Origin: Certhia americana | Lineage: Eukaryota; Chordata; Aves; Passeriformes; Certhiidae | Direction: 5' to 3' | DNA length: 64,000 bases | Assembly: GCA_018697195.1 (NCBI GenBank) | Contig: CM031870.1 | Location: 11,364,534 to 11,428,533, forward strand | Part shown: positions 37,081 through 52,001 of the stretch, piece by piece | How the letters are laid out: each line of letters starts with the position of its first letter | Position numbering within the stretch: the first letter of the stretch is position 1 | The notes under the pieces: generated by a model | Databases searched by the model: none | What the model was told of the DNA's origin: nothing | What the model saw: the letters and a program-made list of their open reading frames with translations, nothing else | Translations under genes and position numbers: made by a program

Positions 37081-40000
37081 ACAGCATAGCCAAAGAGAAG
37101 TCAAGAATACTATACATTTCTTTGTCACTGAAGAGAAGGAATCAAGGAACCCAGAATATTAGAGATATTCCCAGACCTGCTACTGAATTTCTGTGGTATC
37201 TTTTAATTTTCATCTACTTGTTATTTCTTTTGTCTGCTTAGATTTTGAATGCTGGCTTACATAGGCTTTAAGCAGCTTTAAAAGTGTCAGTGAGCTGTTT
37301 TGTCAATATAGGAAACCCACGCAGGCCATATAGCTAAGAGGTTTTGAAGAATCCTTGTAATTCTGATGCCTTTAAATGTGCACGCAAATCACTCACAGCT
37401 TTCAAAACTGGAACCACTGTGTATCTAAACAGCAAAGCTGTCACAAGAAAAAATCACACCTCATGCAGCACATCAAAGCCAACACGAAAACCAACCTTCC
37501 AAAATCCAGATACTTAATATCTCCGTGTATCCTTAATGTTTCATCAACACTAAAATAATGCAGGTTTCAGTTTCTTCCTTGAGTCCTTTATGGAGCTACC
37601 CTGAATATGACAAACCTAATGAAGAAATGTGATTTCCTCACAGATCCTTTGAGTATTGCTTCTTTCCCCATCTTCTTTGGCTTCGTAGTATGACATGTGA
37701 GATCCCAAACTCCTTTCAGAACACTGTGACACCAGCACAATGGCAGAGTTTAAGGCCATAAAAAGTTATTATTACACTCTTAGAAATGCTACTGTAATCA
37801 ATCTGATGTTATGTATTCTCCAGTTAGACATGTACCACAAATCAACCACATGTAGCCATGGATAGAAATGACATGATTTAAACTTTGGTGCAATAAAGTC
37901 AAATGAATCAAATTCACATTGACAGGAACCTGCACCATAAGGAGTGCACTCAGCTAAAAAGAGTTTGTCATCACTATGGACAAATCACAAATGGAAAGCC
38001 AAACAGGACCGTTGCCATTTTTTCACTGTACAGGCAGGATATATGTTGGAGCCTTAGTCATTTATTCAACAGGAGTTGATCTAGTTTTGATTTTTTTTTT
38101 TTTTAATTTGAATCTGGATTATCAATTAGAAGCCACCTGAGCTATGCTTCTATTCTCCACTGTTGTTTACTATCACAATGCCTGACTTGTGTTTGCAGTA
38201 AGAAATAGATATCGAGTTGTCTCTTGGCTTTCTTCATAGCATGGAGGTGGGAGCTGGACATGTTGGCAAAAGGAATCACTCCCTGTTATGGCCTAAATTT
38301 CCACATAAGATGATTGGAAGAATATCTGTGGGAGAAGAACTCTAGATATAAGTCTCACTTTACAGAAGGCATTGGACTCAAATTTGCCTATATTTGTTTT
38401 ACACAAACATATCAACATGCTGTAAGTTCAAAAAGCCTGGTGTGCAGCTGCTGTTTGTGCCAGAGAGTGAGCTTTCTGCTGGAAGATGCTTATCTTGTTT
38501 CATTGTACTCCTTGATTTGTCTTAGCCTGAATAGTCATTTCAGGAAAACAGAGGACACAAAGCTATGAGGCCTCCTGTGGAGCAAATTGTTTTCAGCCTT
38601 CATCTGAAAATTTTAACTATGGAGTCATTATTAAGTAGAGACTATTACAGACTAAGCAGTGCTATTAGTCTAATGTCACAAATTTCTCCCTCATTTGCAT
38701 TAGACTTACCTGCAGTACAAAGTGTAGCAGTGAAAAGTTGTGTGCCTCCCAGCACAATACCCTAATGTACCACCAGACAGGTGTTATCAAGATGCCTTTG
38801 TATTATTTATTCCACACAATGCTTTCATTCCCAATTAGTGCATCATCTAGGTAACAACCATGGGAGCTTGTTTACTCGACTGCAAAACAGCTTTTAATTT
38901 TAAAGCAGTAGAGGCCTCTCCTCCTCTTAACATATATGCATTGTCCATGGAAAGGCTTCAGCCACACAGACACATTTGTACACAATGTTAGCCAACTACT
39001 ACTTACTATTTCTTTCCAAATATTCAGAGTGCTCATACTGCCTGTCTGAAAAGCGGTTCAGAGCTAAAACAGACCAGGAATGTGTATACAGTGAAATAGT
39101 GAAAGTCTGCAAAGAAATCTTAGCAGTTCCACTGATAGGAGAAACATTGGGTAGACCCCAAGAGCCAGGCAGGGTACAATTCTCTCAAAGATTAAAGAGA
39201 CTTGGAAAAGATAGAAATAGAGAGAAAAAAACAAAAGCCACTCTCTTAAACAATAGGATCAAAGAAAATTGATCTATTTAAGTCCAAAAGGCCAAATAGC
39301 AAGATAAAGAAACAGTTACCAGCTAATGCACAAAAGTATTTAAGAGTGGAGATCAGCAGTCCTTCCTTAACCAGGAGAGGAAATTGGCTGTGCTGACTAT
39401 TCCCAAGCATTAAGAAAAAAAATAAGATAAAAACAACTGTCTGGGTAGGACTGTGTGCTTTAACCTCTACTTCATAAGCTCACTTTTTAACCTAAAGGCA
39501 CATACATTCACATTTAAAGACAGGATTCCTTCTGTGTTGCCACTGTCCAGGAGGTACAGGAGAGGTTTCTCGGGTCCTGTTCTTCCAGAACTTCCAGGAT
39601 GACAAACAGAAACAGGACTGGATCCTGCTGGTGGAACCAGTGTACAGGAAGCACATGCTCTTTTGTTGCTCAGGTCAAGAGGCTGGGGATGGCTGCACAA
39701 GGCAGGCTGGTCTCTGAGTCCAAAAATGCCTTTTTAGGGGACTGCTGCCCTCCCCAGACAGGAAACAGAGTGCTTGGCCAGAGATGCTGGCAAAAGCACC
39801 ACAGCAGGAAGAACACAGTCATAGGAGGGAAATGAGCCCTGCTTAAACACAGCTTAAATTTAGGCTAATGAGTAACAATGCCCAGCCAAGAGAGGTACAA
39901 AAATCATATTCTCTTTATGGGAATAGGTATGGGACAAAATAAGAAAATATTTAATCTATAAAATAAGTACACGTGCACTTTTTGTTTGTTTGGTTTGATA

Positions 40001-43000
40001 ATTGCCAAATTTGGTAAAGTCTTTCTTAAAAGTATGTAGTTTAGGCAGGAAATCCAATGTGACCGTATAGCAAAATTGGTTACCTGTGTTGCAGGTTTCA
40101 AAAAATGAAAATGATGAAGTGGAGCCCAGGACATTAGTCTGAATTTTGCTAGCTCAGTAATGTTTTAGCAGTCATGCACTGCCAGGATCTATTGTTTGCC
40201 CCCTATTAGAAGGATGGGTCTCTCATAACATACAAAGCATTACCCAACAGCAGCTGGATTTCCTGAGATTCCCCAGTAAGCTGAGGGAGCAGTTTTTATC
40301 AACCTCTGAATTCACGATTTGATGTGAATATGGCCATTATTTCTAAAATCTTCTAAAATGATATTGCTGAAAAAGCAAACTGGATATAGAAAAGATGTAA
40401 CAAATACAGAAGAAAGAAGAGGAAAGAATGATTTTCCTCTTGATCTCAGCTGAGAAAAAGCTCTTCAGCATCATTACTTGCTAGCAAATTAACATATCAT
40501 ATATTAACATAACTTTCATCATCACATATTAACAATAACTCCCTTTCAAAAAAGGTGCCTCCATCTGCAGTTGAGAAGATCTTAAGTTAGGGAATGTTCC
40601 TTAATGATGCCATAGGACCAGTTAATAAAAAGTCATCCCAAGAACACTGATAGGAGACAAGTCTATGTATCAGGATTATATTGCTTCAGGTTAAAATATT
40701 TCAAAATCATGTGAGAAAGCATTTGAAAAACTGTGATGTTCATGAAGTCTTACAGGCAAATCACTACCTTACTTTCTTCAGTTTTTACTTTATGCATGCC
40801 TAAAAAACCACAAATTGCTGTATTTTCTCTCCCATCAGAGTAGTTTCTCCAAAGTTACAGAAGCTGCAGCACTATAATTAAAGTGAATATTGGACTCCAC
40901 ATCAACAGTAGAAATAGGAAGATGTCTCTGTCATGACATTCACAAGCACTACCCACTCACATGTGCCCTTGTACCTCCAATAACTTAAAAGTAGTTTCCA
41001 AAAGTATCTTTTGATGAAAAGATCAATTTACCTCCCAAGTGCATGACACTTGTACACGGCTCATGCTGGGCAGAGAAGACAGAGACAAGTTAACATTGTG
41101 TCTCCTGTTACTCATCCTCCTCCATCCTTCCAAGGACAGCAATTCCAGCCAGCCCTGAAGAGCCACTAGGCCAGCACATCCACCTGCAGTCACCCACAGC
41201 ATGCTGCTGCTTCCCAGCCCACCAGGACTCAGCCACGAGCCCAAGGCGGGGGAAAAGCTGCTGGAGCTGCAGAGATGGGCTTTGCAGGACAAAATCCAAA
41301 GAGAAACCACATTTTCTCTCCTCTAACAAAACCTGCCTTAATACAGCAGGTTTTTATTAGACTTGGTGTTCCAAACAGACGCTTTGCCGAGTACACAGCT
41401 GAAGTCTGAATCACAACAGCTCATCCTCCACATCCTCAGCAGTACCATCACGAGAGTCATGCATCAAGTTGCAAATCACATTTAAATGTCAGTCACACCT
41501 TTGCAGACCAAACAAGTCAGAATATGCAAAAGAAGGGCCTCAGTTTGCCCTTTAACACATGCAAGAGGAGTTACTAACACTGTCAAAGGTGCCATCTAGA
41601 AAGATATTTTATTTTTTTTAACTCCTTGCACCCATGTGCTCTAGCAGAGTCCTGTAGCTGCTGCGGGGGCCACAGTCATGGAGCAGCATAATGGGAACCT
41701 TTTCCAGCTGTTTTCTAATTTCACAAACTTCTACTCATCTCCATCTCCTTGTTGCTGTCTCACATTTCAGGAACATCCCACTGGCAGCTCAAGAACCTTT
41801 TCTCTCTTACAATTTTCACACATCCTCACTCTCTCCAACATATTACTCTTCAAATCTCTTTTTCTCGGTCATGTAATAGTTTTATTTACATGACTATATT
41901 TAAATCCACTAAAATAAAAATGTTCAGGATACAATTTCCATTTTGATTTTACAAAATGGAGTTACAGCTAGATGGAAACACAAAGCTGTGCATAGCAGAT
42001 TTTAGTGCCCATTGGCTTAAATGTAAATCTTGTACCACACAAGGTCATTTTATTCCACAGGCAGGAGATTTAAGTTTCTATTAAAAAATGTTTCATTTCC
42101 ACACATACTGAAAATGAAGTAGTTCACTCTGATCATCTAAGGACAGTAAGCTTTTGAATCTGATAACATATCATTTAAACCTGAACAGAATGCACCACTT
42201 TTGTGAGAATGAGATGACATAAGAGATATTTCAGAAGGTGCTACAAGTAATTACAGCATTACCAAACAGCCACTGCAGTGCTTTAAAGTCTCCAAAAACC
42301 ACGTCAAGGAACAAGAAAACATCTTTATAGAAACCCTCTTTTGATTAGTAGAAGCCAGCCAGAAGCCTACTAAAAAGAGTAACAAGAAAAAAGCAGCTCT
42401 GGAAAATTAATTCTAGCAGAATAAAGGTGTAAAAACCAACATTTGTAATTCTCTAAATCAGAATTAAATAACCTTAATTTAAGAAATAAGGAAACTGAAC
42501 TGAATTCTGAGACATTCTGATACTGAGATGTCAAAGGAATTTAATGCTAGCTAGGTAATTCCCTGAAAATATTCAGATTAATCTCCTTAAATATCCCATT
42601 TGAGGCCAAACAGTATATGTAGGTGTTTATGCTACATATAAAATATGTTGATCTTAAAGTGTATTTTCACTGAATTCTGTGGCCCCCCTGCCTCACTCCC
42701 CCACTCACACTGTCTCAAAGCACTCATCACGTTTGTTAAAAAACCCTAAAACTCTTCCATATATTGTTACTCCCTTCTTGTAATCCAGCTCCTTTCTGTC
42801 CTTCTAAATTATGGGAGAAAAAAACCCAAACAAAAAGACAGTCTCACTTGGTCCCCTTTCACCTCAACTTCTACCAACAAGCACTGAAATCTTATACTTG
42901 GTCAAATATGATCCACATCCCACAGCTAGACTGCACTCACACAGTAACCAAAGGTGCACAGGATATTTCTGCAATCTCCTGGAGGTTATGAGCTCTACAA

Positions 43001-46000
43001 ATATGAAATATGGCATGCCAGCCCACCTTGCAGTGACAAGTGGCAGGGCAGAGCACTGGGCTGTGCCAGATGTAGCTGAGGAACCCCAACAGCCCCCAGT
43101 AACAGGGCTATTGCATTAATTGTGTTATCACAATAGCTCTGTTTTTCCAACAAAACAAGCAAGTACTGATTATTTCAGGTATAAAACTTTAGAGTCAGCA
43201 CTAAGTGATGCAAGGGTTTCAACCTCCTGAATTCAGGCTGGCACTTTTGTAGAGAGTGCACAGTGCTGTCCTGCTGGGGCTCTGCCACAAGTAAAAAAAA
43301 AATTTAAAAAGCCACAATAAAACTAACACTGGCCAAGAACAACAAGAGGTCTGGCCATGAAAGTCTTTCAATATAGATTCCAAAGCTGAATTTTTAAAAA
43401 GGGAATTCAAGTAGTCCCCAATCCTAGCAGAGTGGCTACAGCCATGGCCAGAGCAGGGCAGTTGGGCTGTGAGGTTCAGGGCAGAGTCCACCTGACACAC
43501 AGAGCCGGGGCACCACAGCCTCACTGTGTTCTACCAGGACAAATCAATTCATCTCATTGATCTAAAAAGTCCCACTGCCAGCCTTGGCCATGGAGCTGCT
43601 GCTGGAGACAGAATGCTGATCCACTAATACTCACATTAGCTTGCTGCATGGCTGTGCCAGCATCTGCACACAGAATTCACACTGCATGGCTGCATGGACC
43701 AGCCAAAACTATCTGGGACATATTCTATTAGAGATGATATTGCTTTTGCTCCAACAAGCAGCAACTCTATTGAGATTGGCTAATTCAATTTTCCCCATCT
43801 TATCAGATTTCTTTTTAATGAAACTGAACAATAGTTTCATTTATGTTATTAGTTTTCACAGTGGTAGCAGCAAGACTAACTCAGTTGAAAGCTAAACAAC
43901 AGCGTTGTGCCAGTGTTGACTGTTTATCATTACCATGTGCCAGCTTCATATTGCAAAGTTGCCTTAGTCCATTCCTTTTTGTTTGCTTCCCATCCATGGG
44001 GATTCACAGCTCGGAGGTCATCTTCCTGCTTCATCTACTTCATGGATTAGCATGTACATGTATCTAAGTACCAAAGCCCTGAAGGGATCTGAAATTATCT
44101 AGGATGTCACAGTGATAGTGGGATATGTCAGAGTGAAATAAAGTCTTTTCTTTTCGGGAGGAGAAATTATTGTCTTAGATGTTCATACTTACAGTTCTTG
44201 TTAAATAAATATCTTGCAGCACAGAATACACAGGTTTTCATCTGAGTGAAAACATTCAGACCCTCCTGTTGTATTTATCAACTCACAATCCTTTCATCAA
44301 TTAACCTCCAGAGGTTCTCAAAAGGATGCTATTCCGGCTGATTTATCACATTACAAAGACCCGCGTTGTGTCAGTGTTTCAAGGAAATTGTATTGAGAAG
44401 GCAGGCTCATTTGCATGAGGCTTGCTGAGATTTTTAAATATTTTTAGCTCATTACCTTTAAAGAAATGTTGTGTTTGATCCATGTATTTACTGGTGGTGA
44501 GGAAAGGAGCCTGCCAGCCTCTGCACACTAAACCCTGCAGCACATTAATGCAGGGGAATGGCCCAGAATGCACAAAACAGCCCCTTGGCCTTAGCTCCCA
44601 ACTCACTCAGCTGTGGCAGAGATCCCTACCCAAAATCAGAAAGGAAGAGCTCCTCCAGAACTGCTCGATAGATTGTCTCACAGCTGGGTCCCCACACGAT
44701 GCTGCCCAGCACCAGAAGGAGCTCAGACCACAGAGGTGATTAAAGACACTGTGTCAGCTGCTCACCCAGCACCAGGGTAGGAATTGGCTTCCTGGCCTGC
44801 AGGTACCATGACCCTGCCCTCCAGACCTTGAGAACATACCATGCCTCTGCCTCATCACCACCACCTGCCCATCTCTTGTGGAGGCTGCACCCACCAGCAT
44901 CAGGGACCCTTTCAGCTGAGACACTGAGCCCAGAGCAAAGGCACCCAGTGCCATGGTGGCTGTGAAGGGCCAGTTGAAGGGCTAGATTTACAGCTGCCAG
45001 CAGATAACATGAACAATGGCCTGTTTCTTGCTTCGTGAGTGTTTCAACAACCAAAGAACAATGTGCTGTAACAGCCTCAACTCATGAGGTTTTGAATGTA
45101 AAACCCCCATCAGATAAAAAACTGCTTTTTATGCCCAAACCAGACTGAGATCCATCCCACTCATATTAAAAAGAACAAGCACAAACACTCAAAGAGCATA
45201 TCAATATTTTTCTATTTTTAAAGCATTTGCTAAGAAATCCATTTACTTGCCCAGGTGAGCAGTGGCTAAGCTGCAACAAGAGCCAGAGGCTCCCAGCACC
45301 AGCATTACTGTGCAGCTGGAGGACTCTCATGGCTGCAGGAGCCATGGGACACCTGGCCTTTGAGCCAAACAGCATGGAAATGTCTAGATTTCAGCATTAT
45401 CTTTGTGTGCCTATGGGAACACGCTTCATGTCTGCACCACCTGTAATGCTAAAAGCTACAAGAGTTGCTCTTCTGCTTCTTCAGTAATTTGCAGTGCCCA
45501 GAGACTGCACGGCTCAGATAGAGCAGCAATGTGCATTACCACAGAGCAGCAGTGCTCTCTGAGTAGAAGTCGCCTTAACACTGATTGGCAGAACACCTCT
45601 GTCCCGGTAGGAGCAATATTCCAATATAATTTCACCTTAGTGCTGAAATCGCCTGCTGTAATTCTTGTTCAGCCTACCCAGAATAGTACCAAGGACCCCA
45701 AACATAATCTCAAGAACAGACACTTTTTTTCCCCCCAAGACTCATGTTATTCCACAAATAAATAAACTAAACAGTTATAGCAGCAGTACCAAGGCATTCA
45801 GCAAATGTTCAGTATTAAAGGTACTTAAATATTTACTCCGGAAGCAACACTGGAGCTCACAGTGTGCATTTTTTAAAAAAAATACAATTATTTGCATTAC
45901 AGTAACACCTGGGAACCCAGTCACAAATAGGACCCTATCGTACATACACTGAACAGAAAAAGACAGTCTCTGGAAAGATTTTACACTAAAAAGAACTGTG

Positions 46001-46599
46001 CAGTGATTTCAATGACTTATTTCATTCCCAGGGCTGAGCCCCTTGTGCTCAGCTGCCTGAGACAGCAAATATATTCTTACTCTGAGCACCCCATACATAA
46101 ATTAAAAGCACTAGGCTGGTCACTGACAAGCTCTTACCTATCATAATCATTCATTGTTCCTTATGAAACAGCAAAGCGAGATTATTTGTAATGTGCTTTG
46201 GGCAAATAAATTTTAACACTATAATTTACATATATACATATAATTTTTTAGGTATTCCAACACTAAGTCTGTTTTTTTCTTTAAAACCTCTTCAGTTCTG
46301 CAGACGTAAAAAACAGTATGTTTTGGGATTGATTATAAGTCTGTTGTAAGGTAGTGTTTACTTACAAAACACTCTGGGCCACACTGGTGATGAACCTTTT
46401 TTCTTTTGTCTGAATAATAATTAAAACCAAACAATATTTATATGTTCCAGAGGAGGTTGTACACAGGGGGAAAACATGAAACTGCTGCTGTCTGTACCCC
46501 GCCTCTAAATCCTGCAGGTTCCAATTTATGCTGGTTAGGGAAAACAGAGAACAATTTGGAAATGTAGAACACAGTCATACAAAATAAACCCCAGGATGT

Positions 46600-46920
46600 G
46601 TGAGCACTGCTTTTTCATAATTGTGCAGATCATTTAAAAAATATAAATACAAAAACGTATCTCAGCTTCTGTAGTTCTAAAGAAACAACCTGTGACCAAT
46701 AAATCAGAAAGCTGTGTATCTTCTGCTTGCTAGCTTAGTCTGCCAAACAATTATGCAGTGAAATGTTCTAATTGCACTTTGATTTTAATGTTAAAACCCA
46801 TTTCCCTAATTTCAGCGGATCTTTACAACACTGTTTAATATTTGCCAATGAAGTAAATGAGCTGCAAGTAACATTCACAGATGGTTCATGATTTCCATTA
46901 AGTCTGCAAGCTAAGATTTT
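46600..46920. promoter_or_regulatory. candidate conserved non-coding block
   Basis: Repeat-free AT-rich sequence directly upstream of the A38 run, with CTGCTTGCTAGC, TTTGATTTTAATGTT and CTAATTTCAGC. The texture resembles vertebrate conserved non-coding DNA. No alignment is available, so this is weak inference. Confidence 0.18.
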
Positions 46921-46929
46921 CTTTGTTTA

Positions 46930-46930
<1 letters not shown>

Positions 46931-46970
<40 letters not shown>

Positions 46971-46985
46971 CCAAAAAAAAACCCC
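46931..46985. repeat. A38 homopolymer followed by A-rich/C4 interruptions
   Basis: Thirty-eight A (46931-46968), then CCCC, nine A, CCCC. It is the longest homopolymer in the window. No retrogene body precedes it. Confidence 0.92.
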
Positions 46986-49900
46986 AAATACCTTGGATAA
47001 ATCCCTCAGAGGGGAGCCCTACTCCCTACCCCCTATCCCAATCAGGATGTGCAGCCTGAACACTGCTCAACATCTGCAGGTGCTCCAGAGCTCCATCATC
47101 AAGACACACTTTTCTCCCAATAGAAAACAAAACTTTGGTCAAGTAAGGAGTTTTGTAACAAATTCTTGCTGCTTTCTTAAGCCAGAAGTCTGGGGTACAA
47201 CTGCTCTATGTTTAGGTTTAATGAACCAGAGCACTTCAGACTAAGCTGTAAGGGAGACACAAAGCCAGCTTCTCTCATGCTCATACACATCTCCTGGGTT
47301 TCTCCTCAGATCTGCTTGAGATTAGGGAAGCAGCTCTCCCAAGGATTTTTTTCTATTTCTGTTTTTATAAGAATAATTTATATCAGCATAAATCCACACT
47401 TCTCAGTTCAGAAATGTTTCAAAGAAAAATACCTTCCTTCTTTCTGCTACATGGGATTTTTGTTTACACAGCAAGGTTGGACTGCTGCAGTATTTGAAGT
47501 GGCATCATCCTGACATACTAACCAGTTTATATTATATTGACCCAGGGTTCCCACAGCAGCTATTGATTGATCACAGTAGGAATTGAGCAGAAAAGGAGAA
47601 GAAAGGTCAAAACAATGATGATCTTAAAGCTGTACTTTTGTTCAAGTGTCTACCCTGTGTGGGAATCCAGTCTCCAGACTGTAGCTTATAGTGCTGTCAA
47701 AAAGTGTCAAAATGCACAGAGATGTTAATCCAACTTTCTTATGCAACTCAGAAAAGTTGAAGCCCATTAACAGGACTGAATGCACGTTCTGTTAATGCCC
47801 GAGTAGGAAGAAGGCACCATGATTCAAGGGGGTTTTACCTGCTCTGATTTATAATTTGTTTGAAACAGTGCTGACAAAGATCCTTTCTCATTTCAACTCT
47901 CCATTTCTGTACAACTCTAGTTTTGACTTAAACATTAAATCAAAAATGGGTGGGGGTAGGAGCAGAGGAGATGTACACACATATTTTAAGGAAAGGGAAG
48001 GTGAAGTCCTGCTCCCAAACTGAGTGCTGAACCCTTCTTGCAGGGGGATCTGTCCTTAGGCTGGGGGCTCCAAAGGGATTCTTTGCAAAGGCATTCCTCC
48101 TTGATACCTCACTTTGAAGCAATAGCTGCACACAAACAGAGCCGACAGTTCTGCATGGCAGTACATTTAAACTATAACATAACAAGTGAGAGCATCATGA
48201 TGGCTGTTTACCACTAGCACAAACTGCTGCTCAAGTGCAGTATTTCTCAGCAATCACTGGTTGGATAAGCACCCAAAACATTCCAATAAAGTTCCTGGTG
48301 ACAGTCTCTAATTAAGCTTCTTTACACAAAATAAATATTTTTTTTTTCATTCAAAGTTTCATGATAAAAAAATTGTATTTTTAAAAATTATTTATGTCTA
48401 AAGCTATCAATGGAATTCTAAACAAGAAAAAAATTAGAAACTAACTGGTTCTGTGTTCAAAGGCATCTATTTCCTGTTTTCAGAAATTTCAGTTCCAATG
48501 TGCAGACTTACAGTTTCCACATATTAAATTTAATTTTGGGGATGTTTCAGAATTAGGCAACGCAAGTGCATGTTCATCTTGAAACTAAACCTGCTGCATA
48601 GGTAGGCATGATTTCTGAGAGCACCAGGCTTACAACAGCCTCCTTAAAAGCACAAGAGCCCTAACCCAGCTCCTGTGCATTTACAAATCCTGCACATGAT
48701 AAAGTACTTAAAATTCACCCTGCAATCATTCCTGCAAGAAAAAGTGGACATAAACCGTCAGATATGGACACTCTTAACCCCAGGGGCAGCATAAATTCCA
48801 TACAGTTCTCCTCCACTCTATTTTAGTGCCTGTGCAAATACTCTTTACCTTCAAATGAAACACGTGCCGTGAAACCACAAAACCTCATTAAGAAGTGCTG
48901 GCTCCTTGCACCACTTCAGACAATTGAAAATCTCAGCAACTCAGAGACGGCCTATTAGTTTTCTCTTCTAAACACACTATGAATAGCTGTGAGGACATGC
49001 TGCCTGTGTCTGGTCCTCAGTCATCACTGAGACACAGTAATTTCCAGGCCTCTTTATTTCCATGCTGCACTTGTAATTCTGTCTGAATATGAGGCACTTC
49101 TACTGTTTTGGCTTACACAGAAAGTATATCTTTGTGTGATTGCACAATGTCGCCCATCCAGACTTCCTCTGCCTCCTGCCTACAAGCAGTGATCATCTTC
49201 CATCAGCAGGGAAAGGGAGGCTGGGGTCAGTGAACACCAGTGAGGGAAAAAACAAAGCTTTGTTGGAGCATGCTTCTGCTTGGAGTCAAATGTTTCTGTA
49301 GGATGTGCCTTCTTTATTATAGCACAGATACTTCTCTTTCTGCTGTTGGCATTACTTTCAGTAATACCAGGAATCAGGTAGACACCAACAACGCATGAAA
49401 AACCCCAGCTACTGCTACTGAAATAGAATAGAGGCTAAAAGCCCTTCAAGTACAAACAGAGAAAACAAACAGGCATTCTGGAGGGAGTTTACAAACTCTG
49501 GGGGGTGGGGAGTATGCACATGCACCATCCTCATCTCTTCCTCCTAATGCAATGCAGGAACTCCTCTAGGGATGTTTCCTTGGCAATCTCACTTCTGTTG
49601 CTGGCTGTTAAGAGTCTGCTTCATAAATTAAGAACTTTTATCCTATTGCAGGGACACAGCTGACCCATTTTAATGCTTTCTCCTTCCTTTGGGTTCACAG
49701 CTTTTTGGTCTTGGCCTTGCTGCCCTTTTATAGAACTTAATTGACACCTTCCAGCCAAAGCACAAAAAGCCAAGACACTGTTTGTGCTCCGGTTTATGCA
49801 GATTCTTGAGCCAAAATTAAAAATTAAATTTAAATCACTTTGAATTTCTAGTGAAGTGGCTCAATCGTTGAGACATGTCACAGGTACTGTAACCAAGTGG

Positions 49901-51258
49901 TGTTCCCTCTACTCACACTGTCACCTAGTTAGAGCAGATTTAGGGCAAAAATATTGTTCATTTCTCCTGAACTAGCCTGCCTCACAAACAGGCAGAGTCT
50001 GAGTTATTAACTCCATGAAACTTCTGAGCTATAATCCTGTATGAATAGCAGAAGTATTGCAAGAGGCAGATATTAAGAGTAAGATGAAGCACTGGTGAGC
50101 TGCTGAGCACTGCAGCTCTGCTGTATTTCCAGGAAAAGAAATACAAACAACCCAAGCATTCCATCAAAGCTGATCCAACCAGACATCCTCTGACAGGAGC
50201 TGGTGACCAGGCACCCTGCACAATGCCACTGCATGATGCACAGATCCCACAGCCCCCTCAAATCCAGCTGAAACCATGGCTAGCAGCTGGCTCTGTGCCC
50301 TGGGCTGTGGGTGGTTATGCTCAGCATTAGGCTTTACTGTCAGCTGGCCCTGGATAAATAGACCACCCATTTGTTAGGCTTCCTTCAGAGCATCATATGC
50401 CTCTTTTCCAAGTATTCTTCAAAACTCACTGTTTACACTTAACTTCTGTAAGCATTGTGTGGTATTAGTCTTAGCTGATTAAATTGCTTAGAAACCAACA
50501 GTCCCCAATTATTTCATCCTTCTCAGCCAAACACCTTTTTCTCCCTCTTGTGTAGATGAGCCTCCCTATTCCTATTCTCACAACCCTTTTCCCTCTTCTC
50601 CAGGTGAATCTGTTCAACTCCAAGATACTGACTCTCCTCAAATTGCTCCTCCATCACCAGGAGGCTTGGCCACTGGCAGATACCCTCCCAGCAGGACAGG
50701 GGATGGAAACACAAAAGGTTTATGAGTGGAGATGAAACAAGGGTACGCACCAATTGCCATCCTAGACAAAGAAGATTTGACTTAAAGAACAGATGAGGTT
50801 TCATTTCATGGCAAATTAAGATAGATTTGGATAGTGAGAAACAAAGACAAACTTAAAATACTTTGCCCCCCACACTTGCCTTTTTGACAGATCAACCTCA
50901 ATCCTTCATCCACCTCCTCCGTGCTCAGAATCATCTCCAAGACTGAGATTTTTTTTCCATGTCTCTCAACAAAAGCTGAAAAGTTGAATGAACAGGGGCT
51001 TACAATAAGTAACACTTATCCAGGCCAGTATTTTCTTAAAACACAAATGTCTACTTTTCTCCCAACATAGAAGGGACATTCTGAATCTCACAATTTCCCT
51101 ATGCCTAATAAACAAGCTTGCAGCCACCAACCTACCCCACAGGAACAGAAATTGCTCTACCACAAAGCCTCTTCTAATGCCTGGCTCCTCACAAGCAGCT
51201 TTTCTTCATTAAGAATCAACCCTGGAATGTGCCTGGAAGGTTAAAAAAACCCACAGCT

Positions 51259-51316
51259 GTAGCTCCTTTCAGGTTTTACCTTCAGGTGTAGGTCCTTTCA
51301 GGTTTTTATCTTACTT
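51259..51316. repeat. 29-bp tandem duplication, two copies
   Basis: The first copy begins GTAGCTCCTTTCAGGTTTT and the second (from 51288) begins GTAGGTCCTTTCAGGTTTT: 18 of the first 19 bases agree. The second half of each unit is more diverged. Confidence 0.8.
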
Positions 51317-51982
51317 TCTGACCAATAGCAAAATAAACTGTGTTAAGGGGGGAAAAATAGAAACAAACATTGTAGAAAAAGAGAAAATCCAAGCTTGAAA
51401 AATACCTGCTTTTAAAATAATTGGGTAAAAAAATGTTTTGCATGTATACCATAAACCTATGAGACAGTGTCCAGATGTTTCAATTAATATAATTACAAAT
51501 GTGTCCACTGAGCTGAATTTCACAGGTGAAGGCAATCTCTAATTTAATGTCTCAAAATAAAATAAATAGATAAACGTTATTCATTCTGTTTCAGTGTTAG
51601 CATGTGACTACAAACATTTTAGGTTGTTGCATTTTATTTGAATCTATGTCATTATTTGTATCACATAAGTAAGGAATGTGCCCAGAATGTGAGCTGCACT
51701 ACAACATACCTGATACATACAATAGCTCCTCAAGTACTGGGGACTTGGCTGAAGAGCTTTGGAGTTTTAAGGAATATATTTTTCTACAAAGCAGCTGCAG
51801 AAAATCATCTGGTGACCTGTTTCTGACACACATCTGCTATATTTTCCAACATCATTTAAAAGCACCACACAATTAAAATAAGAAATTGGGAGACAAGGGT
51901 ATATGATAATACCTGCTACTGACACAGTCAAACTGCACCAGAATTAATTTTTTTATTTTATTTTGATAATACTAAGCCCATT

Positions 51983-52001
51983 AAAAAAAAAAAAAAAAAA
52001 A
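51983..52001. repeat. A19 homopolymer
   Basis: Uninterrupted run of 19 A, followed by TTCAAAGTC. Confidence 0.9.

Larger units (their letters stand above)
36471..46930. other. non-coding; AT-rich with GC-richer patches
   Basis: No gene is supported. 36975-37080 is a purine-rich low-complexity tract whose minus-strand Phe/Leu-rich frames are artefacts. A T15 run lies near 38090-38104. GC-richer patches at 41090-41330, 43210-43620, 44480-45060 and 45220-45540 carry overlapping short frames on both strands (for example 44740-45054 minus, 45403-45765 plus) with no recognisable domain. 46600-46920 is a possible conserved block. Confidence 0.6.

Noticed and set aside
36887..37128. Phe/Leu-rich minus frames resembling membrane proteins
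   Set aside because: They are translations of an A/G-rich low-complexity tract.
19240..45897. Several octamer (ATTTGCAT/ATGCAAAT) sites, e.g. 19240, 23008, 38693, 45890
   Set aside because: The number is close to what AT-rich sequence of this length gives by chance.
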